Source: an uncultured Moraxellaceae bacterium (lineage in GTDB: Bacteria; Pseudomonadota; Gammaproteobacteria; Pseudomonadales; Moraxellaceae). Taken from it: DNA of 13,458 nucleotides. The position numbers and the translations under genes are program-made. Positions 1 to 5,263 of this stretch are shown here, piece by piece. Position 1 is the stretch's first letter. Every line of letters starts with the position of its first letter. The stretch is from positions 1-13,458 of the forward strand of contig CALFYA010000127.1 in the NCBI GenBank assembly GCA_937952925.1. Direction: 5' to 3'. Below the pieces are notes generated by a model. That model worked only from the letters and a program-made list of their open reading frames with translations. It had not been told where the DNA came from and searched no databases.

Positions 1-15
1 GTGCTCTTCCGATCT
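1..15. other. Illumina adapter remnant at contig end
   Basis: The first 15 bases, GTGCTCTTCCGATCT, are identical to the 3' end of the standard Illumina read-2 adapter. The identification is from memory of the adapter sequence. The next base (16) is therefore taken as the first genuine base. The adapter happens to keep the frame of the cassette C gene open and would add five artefactual residues (RSEEH) to it. Confidence 0.93.
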
Positions 16-159
16 AGCCTTGCTATAAGTTTTGGTAATCATCATTGTCTCTAACTCTTCCCTTGTTTTGAATTTGTTAATTGATTTAAATTTATTAATT
101 ACAGTTTCTGCTAATGCGAGAACTATAATTATTGCAATGATAGTGAAGAGTGTTTCCAT
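16..159 (-). CDS. Cassette C gene, short membrane-anchored protein, partial
   Basis: An ATG at 159 (minus) opens a frame of 48 genuine codons that continues into the adapter. The product begins METLFTIIAIIIVLALAE, a hydrophobic N-terminal segment (residues 4-17) that is either a membrane anchor or a signal sequence. A charged part with several lysines and a TREELE stretch follows. No good Shine-Dalgarno sequence precedes the start, which is common for cassette genes. The C-terminus is missing. I do not recognise the family, and no function can be assigned. The frame could be fortuitous, but its position immediately after an attC core site and the start codon close to the cassette boundary support a real cassette gene. 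Confidence 0.6.
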
Positions 160-173
160 AGTTTATAACCTAA
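16..173 (-). mobile_element. Integron gene cassette C, 5' part only
   Basis: This is the beginning of a third cassette. It starts just after the G of the R' core site GTTAGGT (minus strand, 168-174) that closes the previous attC, and it is cut by the contig end. It holds the start of one gene, 14 bases inside the cassette boundary. Its own attC is not in the window, so the cassette's integrity cannot be judged. Confidence 0.75.
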
Positions 174-263
174 CGTGGCGCGAGTTGAGCGCCAGTGAGT
201 AAAATTTGCTACACGAAATGTAGCTTAACTTTGCGAGCAGTGCACTCCGATAAGTTGTTAGAA
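168..263 (-). other. attC recombination site of cassette B
   Basis: Read on the minus strand, the site starts with R'' TTCTAAC (257-263), which contains the stop codon of the cassette B gene. It ends with R' GTTAGGT (168-174), matching the consensus GTTRRRY. Length is 96 bases. The centre holds a 6-bp hairpin GCTACA/TGTAGC with a 5-base loop (208-224). GAGTGC and GCGCTC in the flanks can pair with one G-T, but the rest of the arm is poorly paired, so the L boxes are less clear than in the other attC. The call rests mainly on the core sites and on the match of R'' to the cassette's own 5' end. Confidence 0.78.
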
Positions 264-865
264 GCCAAGCAGCGTTGCAGTTTTACCGGTGGGTACCCAC
301 ATTTCATCTTGGCTACAAGACTCGTGCTCATCTCTTTGTTTCTGAAGATTTAGATTAAAGCTCTCTTGCTCATCACATATTTTGGGTACTTCGATCATGT
401 TGTAGCGCAGTCCGCAGCTGGCCTCTATGGTTACGGTGCCCTTCGAGGCACCAATCACCTTGCCATAGCCTAGTAAGGCGCCCCCAGATATGGATTTGTT
501 TGGAGAGGACTCCAGCGCATCTACATAAAAATGGCCGAACTGATCAACCTTTATAGAAGCAACCTGGATTCCGAAAAAGGCTGTGCCACCGGTGCAGCCC
601 ATATCTGCATTCCAGAATACGAGGTACTCCACCTCGGTAAAGTCAGTGCCGGGCTTCCATGCGGCAAGGGCGGCAATATCATTTGGCCCGATTTTATGCT
701 CTCCGCAGCTAACGGCCTCTGCGTACTTGGAGGCGATTTTAATTATGCTGCTAGTTATAGCCTTAACGCTTGGGGGTGCTGCATTTGCAAGAGTGTTAAG
801 TGAAAGGAGTAGGGGGAATATGAAAATGTTCTTAAATTTCATAGATGATCTTCTCTGGCTTCTAA
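174..865 (-). mobile_element. Integron gene cassette B (complete)
   Basis: This 692-base unit runs on the minus strand from TTAGAAGCC, just after the G of the upstream attC R' box, to the G of its own attC R' box. GTTAGAAGCC at 257-266 and GGCTTCTAAC at 857-866 are exact 10-base reverse complements. In an excised cassette these two ends join to form a fully complementary R''/R' pair, which is the hallmark of a cassette. One gene fills the unit. There is no obvious cassette promoter, so expression probably depends on upstream transcription. Confidence 0.85.
258..842 (-). CDS. Cassette B gene: secreted protein of unknown function
   Basis: The 194-residue product has a clear Sec signal peptide: MKFKN, a hydrophobic core at about 6-16, and a likely cleavage after LANA at about 21. 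The mature part is mostly polar with no further membrane span, so a periplasmic or secreted protein is likely. Five cysteines (46, 83, 143, 156, 176) could make two disulfides and leave one free. Glycine-rich stretches GCTGGTAFFG and GGALLGYGK suggest a beta-rich fold. The stop codon lies inside the attC R'' box, a tight packing typical of cassettes. The start at 842 is preceded by only a weak GAGAAG ribosome site. I do not recognise the family and infer no function. The uninterrupted frame between two attC sites and the signal peptide argue that it is real. Confidence 0.85.
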   Translation of the reverse strand: MKFKNIFIFPLLLSLNTLANAAPPSVKAITSSIIKIASKYAEAVSCGEHKIGPNDIAALAAWKPGTDFTEVEYLVFWNADMGCTGGTAFFGIQVASIKVDQFGHFYVDALESSPNKSISGGALLGYGKVIGASKGTVTIEASCGLRYNMIEVPKICDEQESFNLNLQKQRDEHESCSQDEMWVPTGKTATLLGF

Positions 866-917
866 CGCCGTGCTAACTGGCGGGCGTTAGCCCGTCCAGT
901 TGAGCACCTTGTTAGGT
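860..917 (-). other. attC recombination site of cassette A (59-base type)
   Basis: On the minus strand the site begins with R'' ACCTAAC (911-917) and ends with R' GTTAGAA (860-866). Between them, GTGCTCAACTGG (896-907) pairs with CCAGTTAGCAC (870-880) over 11 bp, leaving one extrahelical base at 902. An apical hairpin CGGGC/GCCCG with a four-base loop (881-894) closes the structure, and three-base spacers separate R and L boxes on each side. Length is 58 bases. This matches what integron integrases recognise: a folded bottom-strand hairpin with extrahelical bases that fix orientation. R' departs from GTTRRRY only at the last base. Confidence 0.93.
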
Positions 918-1521
918 TTTGTTAGCTGAAAAGAACTAATACAAAACAAACAATCCAAACGATAAAGTAAGCAAGATTTTGCTTTGTGGCTTTTGCTCGC
1001 TGAAATAAATAAACAGGAACAAGCCAAACCCAACCCTTGAATTTGTCTGTGTTATGGCCAGCCTTTTTAAGCTTCTTTTCATCTAAAACTGAAAGACCAA
1101 TATTTAGAGCTAATGTAACAAACCAGTATTTACTGTTTGCCATTGCCACTTGTGCTGCAAATTGGTTATTGCCATGCACTGCTCCAGCAACAATCCATTC
1201 GAGGAAATAACCAATTAATGGAGCAAATGCCAAGAACCAAATTATTGTGTTATTGATATGTTCTCCTGACAATGGTGGTGGAGAGCTATTATCAAGATAG
1301 ATACGAAGGTCTGTATTCTCAACTTTTAACCAATCTGGGAAACCTTCTTTCCAAACGGATGACCCATGAGAAATGATTGAAGATTTTATAAGTTTAATAA
1401 GTTCATCTTCGGATACGGGCCCCTTTCGTTGACCTTTATCTTCATAGAACCATTTGTTTTCCATTGCTACTTCTACGTCGCTCATGTTTACCCTCCTTCG
1501 GGCTTTGGTGTAAAAACCTAA
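866..1521 (-). mobile_element. Integron gene cassette A (complete)
   Basis: This 656-base unit starts on the minus strand with TTAGGTTTTTAC, just after the G of a GTTAGGT core site (1516-1522), and ends at the G of its attC R' box (866). AAAACCTAAC at 1513-1522 and GTTAGGTTTT at 911-920 are exact 10-base reverse complements, so the excised circle would carry a perfect core-site pair. It is the first cassette of the visible array. No integrase gene lies upstream of it. Confidence 0.87.
922..1485 (-). CDS. Cassette A gene: GYF_2 (DUF4339) domain membrane protein
   Basis: The 187-residue protein begins with a GYF_2-type domain (about 11-60) with the usual landmarks: WFYEDKGQRKGPVSEDEL, then SVWKEGFPDWLKVE. 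Such domains sit at the N-terminus of many bacterial membrane proteins and are thought to bind peptides or partner proteins. After a short proline linker (about 68-72) come hydrophobic segments at about 80-101, 119-134, 151-162 and 172-186, so the C-terminal half is probably embedded in the inner membrane. There is no signal peptide, so the GYF_2 domain should face the cytoplasm. A strong ribosome site, AAGGAGGG, lies six bases before the ATG at 1485 and favours it over the internal ATG eight codons in. The stop is only four bases from the attC. The molecular role is unknown. Confidence 0.88.
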   Translation of the reverse strand: MSDVEVAMENKWFYEDKGQRKGPVSEDELIKLIKSSIISHGSSVWKEGFPDWLKVENTDLRIYLDNSSPPPLSGEHINNTIIWFLAFAPLIGYFLEWIVAGAVHGNNQFAAQVAMANSKYWFVTLALNIGLSVLDEKKLKKAGHNTDKFKGWVWLVPVYLFQRAKATKQNLAYFIVWIVCFVLVLFS

Positions 1522-1658
1522 CTACGCTTATGTATCACCCTGACACATAAGATACCAAAAACATGATGCATAAGATCAAATTTCGTCTAAAAAGTGATCG
1601 GTCAAAACTTGCATCTCCCGAATAGGTTTATAGCACAACGAAAAACGAAAACTCAACG
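1486..1658. other. Junction between the cassette array and chromosomal genes
   Basis: This 173-base gap holds the leader of the cassette A gene, the core site GTTAGGT (1516-1522, minus), and a near-perfect 11-bp inverted repeat: CTTATGTATCA at 1527-1537 and TGACACATAAG at 1541-1551, one G-T pair, loop CCC. The T-rich run on the minus strand lies about a dozen bases beyond this hairpin, inside the cassette, so it is not a standard terminator. No clear terminator follows the sirtuin gene. Transcription from selO-sirtuin could therefore enter the cassettes. No integrase gene and no attI of a known class is recognisable. Confidence 0.6.
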
Positions 1659-2363
1659 CTACCGCCGCACACTCACCCAATCCTGCACCACTGCCGCCAC
1701 CAAGCCCGACGCTTGACCACGTAGCAGCTGAAAGCCATAAGGCACACGATCAATCTGTTGAGTGATCAAGATTTTTTCAGCACGTCCGCGTGCCGCATGG
1801 ACAAGGCTCGCCACCGGAAACACCGTGAGCGATGTGCCGACCACCATCACCTTACAGGCGGTTTTGATGTGCTCACGCGCTTCATCAAAAAAGCGTACAT
1901 TCTCATCAAACCACACAATATCGGGGCGGAGTTGGCTGCCATCATCCGCCAAATCACCGATCTGGATCGGTTGATCGCCCAAAAAACGGCGATGATCTTC
2001 GGTAAGGCTACTACGCCCGTAGCGCAGCTCACCATGCACATGCAGCACATGCGTCGAACCAGCGCGCTCATGCAAATCATCGACATTTTGCGTGATGATC
2101 ACCACCTCATAGTGTTGTTCGAGTTCGGCGAGGGCAACATGGGCGCTGTTGGGCTGTGCTTGTGCGGCATCACGGCGGCGTTGGTTATAAAAATCAAGCA
2201 CCAACGCCGGATCGCGTTGCCAGCCTTCGGGACTCGCCACATCTTCAATCCGGTACTGACACCACAAGCCATCGCTATCGCGAAAGGTGGCAAGCCCACT
2301 CTCGGCACTAATGCCAGCACCGGAGAGGATGACGATTTTGTTGGGGTTGATCTCTGGTTTCAT
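1659..2363 (-). CDS. SIR2-family NAD-dependent protein deacylase (CobB type, no zinc cysteines)
   Basis: The 234-residue protein is a single-domain sirtuin that would remove acyl groups from lysines, consuming NAD and releasing nicotinamide and O-acyl-ADP-ribose in the cytoplasm. The NAD-binding GAGISAESG is at 15-23, TQNVDDLHERAG at 91-102, the catalytic histidine is H110 in HVHG, and GTSLTVFP is at 176-183. Y59 and R62 (FYNQR) match the Tyr-x-x-Arg pair of class III sirtuins, which favours succinyl, malonyl or glutaryl lysine. The four zinc cysteines normally found between about 115 and 145 are absent: only C35 and C170 exist. A comparable region without these cysteines, ending in GSQLRPDIVWF, is known to me from other bacterial sirtuins. 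The gene starts 9 bases after the selO stop and is probably cotranscribed with it. Its ribosome site is weak, so translational coupling is plausible. Confidence 0.93.
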   Translation of the reverse strand: MKPEINPNKIVILSGAGISAESGLATFRDSDGLWCQYRIEDVASPEGWQRDPALVLDFYNQRRRDAAQAQPNSAHVALAELEQHYEVVIITQNVDDLHERAGSTHVLHVHGELRYGRSSLTEDHRRFLGDQPIQIGDLADDGSQLRPDIVWFDENVRFFDEAREHIKTACKVMVVGTSLTVFPVASLVHAARGRAEKILITQQIDRVPYGFQLLRGQASGLVAAVVQDWVSVRR

Positions 2364-2372
2364 GGCGTGCGC

Positions 2373-3791
2373 TCAACTCGAACAACTTACCGCCACCGGC
2401 GCATGTTCATCTGCTAGTGGTGCCAAATCTGTGGCAGTTTCAACGTCTGCTTGCACCACAAACGGATTCGTGAGCAGTCGAAACAACCGATCCACCTCGG
2501 CAAAATCACCGGTTTCGGCGCGTTCAATCGCACGTTGCGCCATATGATTACGCAAAATATAGCGTGGATTGACCTGATCCATCTGATCACGGCGCAGGGC
2601 AGAATCAACCACCTCATCAATGATCGCCTGATAACGCTCGGCAAACGCCATAAAGCCATCCCGATCCACACACTCATCAATCAAGCGTTGCCAATTGCCA
2701 GAGAGCAGGCGAAATGACGTACTGTAGTCGAGTCGTTCTTTTTGCAAGATCTGCAAAAAGCTCATGCCAAGCTCAAACACCTGCGGATGATCAGCAGGTA
2801 GCCCAAATTTAGCTGCCAAACCTGCACCGTAATAACCCAAAAAGGCAGGCTCAAAGGTCGCTAGTACGTTTTGCAAATCTTCTTTGCGTAAGTCAAGACG
2901 CAGCAATTGCCCCATCCATACCCATAAATTCCAGTGGGCAATACTCGGCTGATTTTGATAGGTATAACGCCCATTGCTGTCGGAGTGATTATTGATCCAA
3001 TCGGGCACAAAGCGTTCCATAAAGCCGTAGGGGCCAAAATCCAGCGTGCTCCCCGTGATCGACAGGTTATCGGTATTCATCACCCCATGCGCAAAGCCAA
3101 TCAATTGCCAATCGGCAATCATCTTGGCGGTGCGATCCACCACCGCTTCGGCAAACGCCAAATACGGCGAGGGGGCGTCTTTGCAAGTGGGGTAGTAGGT
3201 GTCGATCATCGCATCGGTAAACGGTTTGAGCAGATCAGGTGCAAAGCGATTGATCCATTCAAAATGTCCGAGCCGCACATGGCTATCGGCGACCCGCAGC
3301 AGCGCTGCGCCTTGCTCATATTTTTCACGTTGCACGGGGGTATTGGAGGTGACAAAGCCCAGCGCATTGGACGACGCAATGCCCAGACAGTTGAGCGCGT
3401 GCCCTGCCAAATATTCACGAATCACCGAACGCAATACCGCACGACCATCGCCCATCCGCGAAAAGGGCGTGAGGCCAGCACCCTTGAGATGCAAATCCAT
3501 CAACTGTCCATCGACATCACGGACTTGGGTCAATAGCAAACCGCGCCCATCGCCGAGCTGTCCGGCCCAATGCCCAAATTGATGCCCTGCATAGGCCATC
3601 GCCAAGGGTTGAAAACCTTCTGGCACTTGTGCACCACCCAAAATCTGTACCCAATCCCAATCGGCAGGCCAAGCGAGCTGTGCTGCCACCAACGGATTAA
3701 AGTGTCCGGCACGCGGCTGTTTGAGTGGATCAGGCGCTTGGCAGTGGTACAGGCGGGGATCAAGCTGGATATAGCGGGCGTCGATTTGCAT
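2373..3791 (-). CDS. selO: SelO/YdiU pseudokinase-fold protein adenylyltransferase
   Basis: The 472-residue product (from the ATG at 3791) is a SelO protein. This family has a kinase-like fold that transfers AMP from ATP to serine, threonine or tyrosine of target proteins and is linked to redox stress. Visible landmarks are HLKGAGLTPFSRMGDGRAVLRS (K103), HGVMNTDN at 235-242 with the catalytic Asn/Asp, DFGPYGFME at 251-259, and NHSDSNGRY. The protein ends in SCSS with C470, equivalent to the C-terminal redox cysteine or selenocysteine of the family. The activation-loop cysteine that I recall in E. coli as FICNHSD is here WINNHSD, so the disulfide partner seems lost. GGAG seven bases before the ATG at 3791 decides this start over a GTG eight codons upstream that overlaps a terminator hairpin. 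Confidence 0.95.
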   Translation of the reverse strand: MQIDARYIQLDPRLYHCQAPDPLKQPRAGHFNPLVAAQLAWPADWDWVQILGGAQVPEGFQPLAMAYAGHQFGHWAGQLGDGRGLLLTQVRDVDGQLMDLHLKGAGLTPFSRMGDGRAVLRSVIREYLAGHALNCLGIASSNALGFVTSNTPVQREKYEQGAALLRVADSHVRLGHFEWINRFAPDLLKPFTDAMIDTYYPTCKDAPSPYLAFAEAVVDRTAKMIADWQLIGFAHGVMNTDNLSITGSTLDFGPYGFMERFVPDWINNHSDSNGRYTYQNQPSIAHWNLWVWMGQLLRLDLRKEDLQNVLATFEPAFLGYYGAGLAAKFGLPADHPQVFELGMSFLQILQKERLDYSTSFRLLSGNWQRLIDECVDRDGFMAFAERYQAIIDEVVDSALRRDQMDQVNPRYILRNHMAQRAIERAETGDFAEVDRLFRLLTNPFVVQADVETATDLAPLADEHAPVAVSCSS

Positions 3792-3810
3792 GAAGCACTC
3801 CAAAAAACAC

Positions 3811-3835
3811 AACACCAGACGCGAGGTCTGGTGTT
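3811..3835 (-). terminator. Rho-independent terminator of the desaturase gene
   Basis: A perfect 10-bp inverted repeat, AACACCAGAC/GTCTGGTGTT with a five-base loop, is followed on the minus strand by GTG and a run of six T (3802-3807). It lies about 50 bases after the desaturase stop and ends only 19 bases before the selO ATG, so it sits in the selO leader. It should separate the two transcripts and also place selO under its own, or read-through, transcription. Confidence 0.75.
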
Positions 3836-3883
3836 GACGCGATGCCCCAACCTTAACATGGTTGCGGCAAGGAGCGCAGGGGC

Positions 3884-5056
3884 TTAGGCGGTACGGCGAG
3901 CAATCCGCTGGCGTAGGTTTTGCAAAATGGTTTCCATTTGCATGCTATGCGCTTGCATGCGTTGTTCAACCAAGCGGTATTCAAGCTTCATGCGCTCGTC
4001 GACTTCATGCAGTTTTTGCGCAAACTCGGCCTTTTTCATCTCAATGGCTTTTTCTTTGAGCGCTGCCCACTCATTGAGGGTTTGGGTAAAGGCGTCGTAT
4101 TCTTTGCTGATGCGCTCACGCAGCATTTGTGCATCTTCACGTACATCGTGACCATACACCGCCAACTCTTGCTCAGCGCGTTTGAATTTCATCGACACTT
4201 CAGCTTTTTTGATGGTGAATTCGGGGACGCGTTTAAGGTTGGAGGTAAGGCCAACTTTGGACAGACCCAAAATCAACCATTTGGTCGGGTCAAATTGCCA
4301 CCATTTCACCCCATTACGATAGTCGTATTGGAAGATGTGGTGGAAATTGTGATAACCCTCGCCCCAAGTGACCAGTGCCAACCAGAAGTTGTCACGTGCG
4401 GTGTTTTCATCGGTGTAAGGCTGTTTGCCAAACATATGCGCCAGTGAGTTGATGAAGAAGGTGAAGTGGTGGCTTGCCACCAAACGCAGCAAACCAGCCA
4501 GCAGCATCACGCCCCAAAAATCACCGACTGCCCAGCCAACCAGCGCAGGGAAACCCAAGTTGGTGACCAAAATCATCGGGATGTAGTAGTTGTGCTGAAA
4601 CATCACCATCGGATCTTTTTGCAGATCGGGTGCATTGCGAAAATCGGGATTGCCACTTGGATAGTTGCGCAGCATCCACCCCATGTGCGAGAACCAAAAG
4701 CCACGTTTGGCGGAGTATGGATCAAGATCGACGTGATCGACGTGGCGATGATGGGTACGGTGACCCGATGACCAAAACAAAATGCTGTTTTGGATCGCCA
4801 TCGTACCACCAAGCATCAGCATAAAACGTACAGGCCAGCTCGCATCATACGTGCGATGCGCCCACAACCGGTGATAACCTGCGGTGATACCAAGGCCATT
4901 CCATGCCAAAAACAATACAAAACTGACCCATGCCGCGACAGAGTAGTCGTGGTGAATGGCGTACCATGGGATCAGGATCAGCGCAGCAAGAGGAGTGGTC
5001 AGCAGGATCAGCACTGCAGGCCAGTTGAGGGGTGCACGTTCAGCGGTCTGGGACAT
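3884..5056 (-). CDS. Membrane fatty acyl desaturase (delta-9 type) with C-terminal coiled coil
   Basis: The 390-residue integral membrane di-iron enzyme would introduce a cis double bond into saturated acyl chains, probably at C9, to adjust membrane fluidity. The three histidine boxes are present: HRLWAH at 62-67, HRTHHRH at 99-105 and HNFHH at 236-240, with the extra NSLAH at 203-207. Hydrophobic segments fall at about 13-30, 41-59, 77-95, 158-178 and 181-195. WGEGYHNFHH and the preceding boxes resemble bacterial acyl-CoA desaturases of the stearoyl-CoA class. From about 285 to 390 the protein has a strongly charged, helical, probably coiled-coil extension rich in Glu, Lys, Arg, Met and Gln, which the catalytic core does not need. 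The redox partner is not encoded nearby. The gene is divergent from a lipoprotein gene across a region with a DesT-like palindrome and ends before a strong terminator. Confidence 0.93.
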   Translation of the reverse strand: MSQTAERAPLNWPAVLILLTTPLAALILIPWYAIHHDYSVAAWVSFVLFLAWNGLGITAGYHRLWAHRTYDASWPVRFMLMLGGTMAIQNSILFWSSGHRTHHRHVDHVDLDPYSAKRGFWFSHMGWMLRNYPSGNPDFRNAPDLQKDPMVMFQHNYYIPMILVTNLGFPALVGWAVGDFWGVMLLAGLLRLVASHHFTFFINSLAHMFGKQPYTDENTARDNFWLALVTWGEGYHNFHHIFQYDYRNGVKWWQFDPTKWLILGLSKVGLTSNLKRVPEFTIKKAEVSMKFKRAEQELAVYGHDVREDAQMLRERISKEYDAFTQTLNEWAALKEKAIEMKKAEFAQKLHEVDERMKLEYRLVEQRMQAHSMQMETILQNLRQRIARRTA

Positions 5057-5170
5057 GAGCGAAGAAGCTCCGCAAAGAGGGGGCGAAAAAACAGCAAAAT
5101 TTGTCCGACATGATATCTAGAGTGCGGCTCAAACCGTCGAGATACAATGGCGCACGATCATCCTATCATG

Positions 5171-5188
5171 GGTGTACGCTTGTTCACC
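5171..5188. promoter_or_regulatory. Candidate DesT/FabR-type operator
   Basis: GGTGTACGCTTGTTCACC is an imperfect palindrome: outer halves GGTGTAC and GTTCACC agree at 6 of 7 positions. It lies 115-132 bases upstream of the desaturase start and 76-93 bases upstream of the divergent lipoprotein start. It agrees at 14 of 18 positions with the Pseudomonas aeruginosa DesT operator as I remember it (AGTGAACGCTTGTTGACT). DesT is a TetR-family regulator that controls a desaturase operon in response to acyl-CoA saturation. No regulator gene is present here, so the assignment is inference. Confidence 0.45.
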
Positions 5189-5263
5189 AGTCGGACAAAA
5201 GAAATAGTTTGCCATCCGATTGGCGGTGGTGACCAACCTGATCAGGACAGCACGAGGATAATG

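Noticed and set aside
1523..1658. Another decayed attC upstream of cassette A
   Set aside because: ACCTATT near 1622-1628 (read on the minus strand) resembles an R'' box only loosely, and the intervening sequence does not pair as L boxes; the evidence is too weak to call.
1758..2417. Long plus-strand frame (219 codons) opposite the sirtuin gene
   Set aside because: It lies antisense to a gene with clear catalytic motifs, has no ribosome site and no recognisable domain; it is a shadow frame.
2934..3536. 200-codon plus-strand frame inside selO
   Set aside because: It is antisense to an intact SelO gene and is rich in His, Arg and Ile in a pattern typical of complementary-strand frames.
5147..5263. 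N-terminal extension of the META lipoprotein
   Set aside because: It would bury a lipoprotein signal peptide 40 residues inside the protein; the GAGG site and lipobox point to the ATG at 5264.
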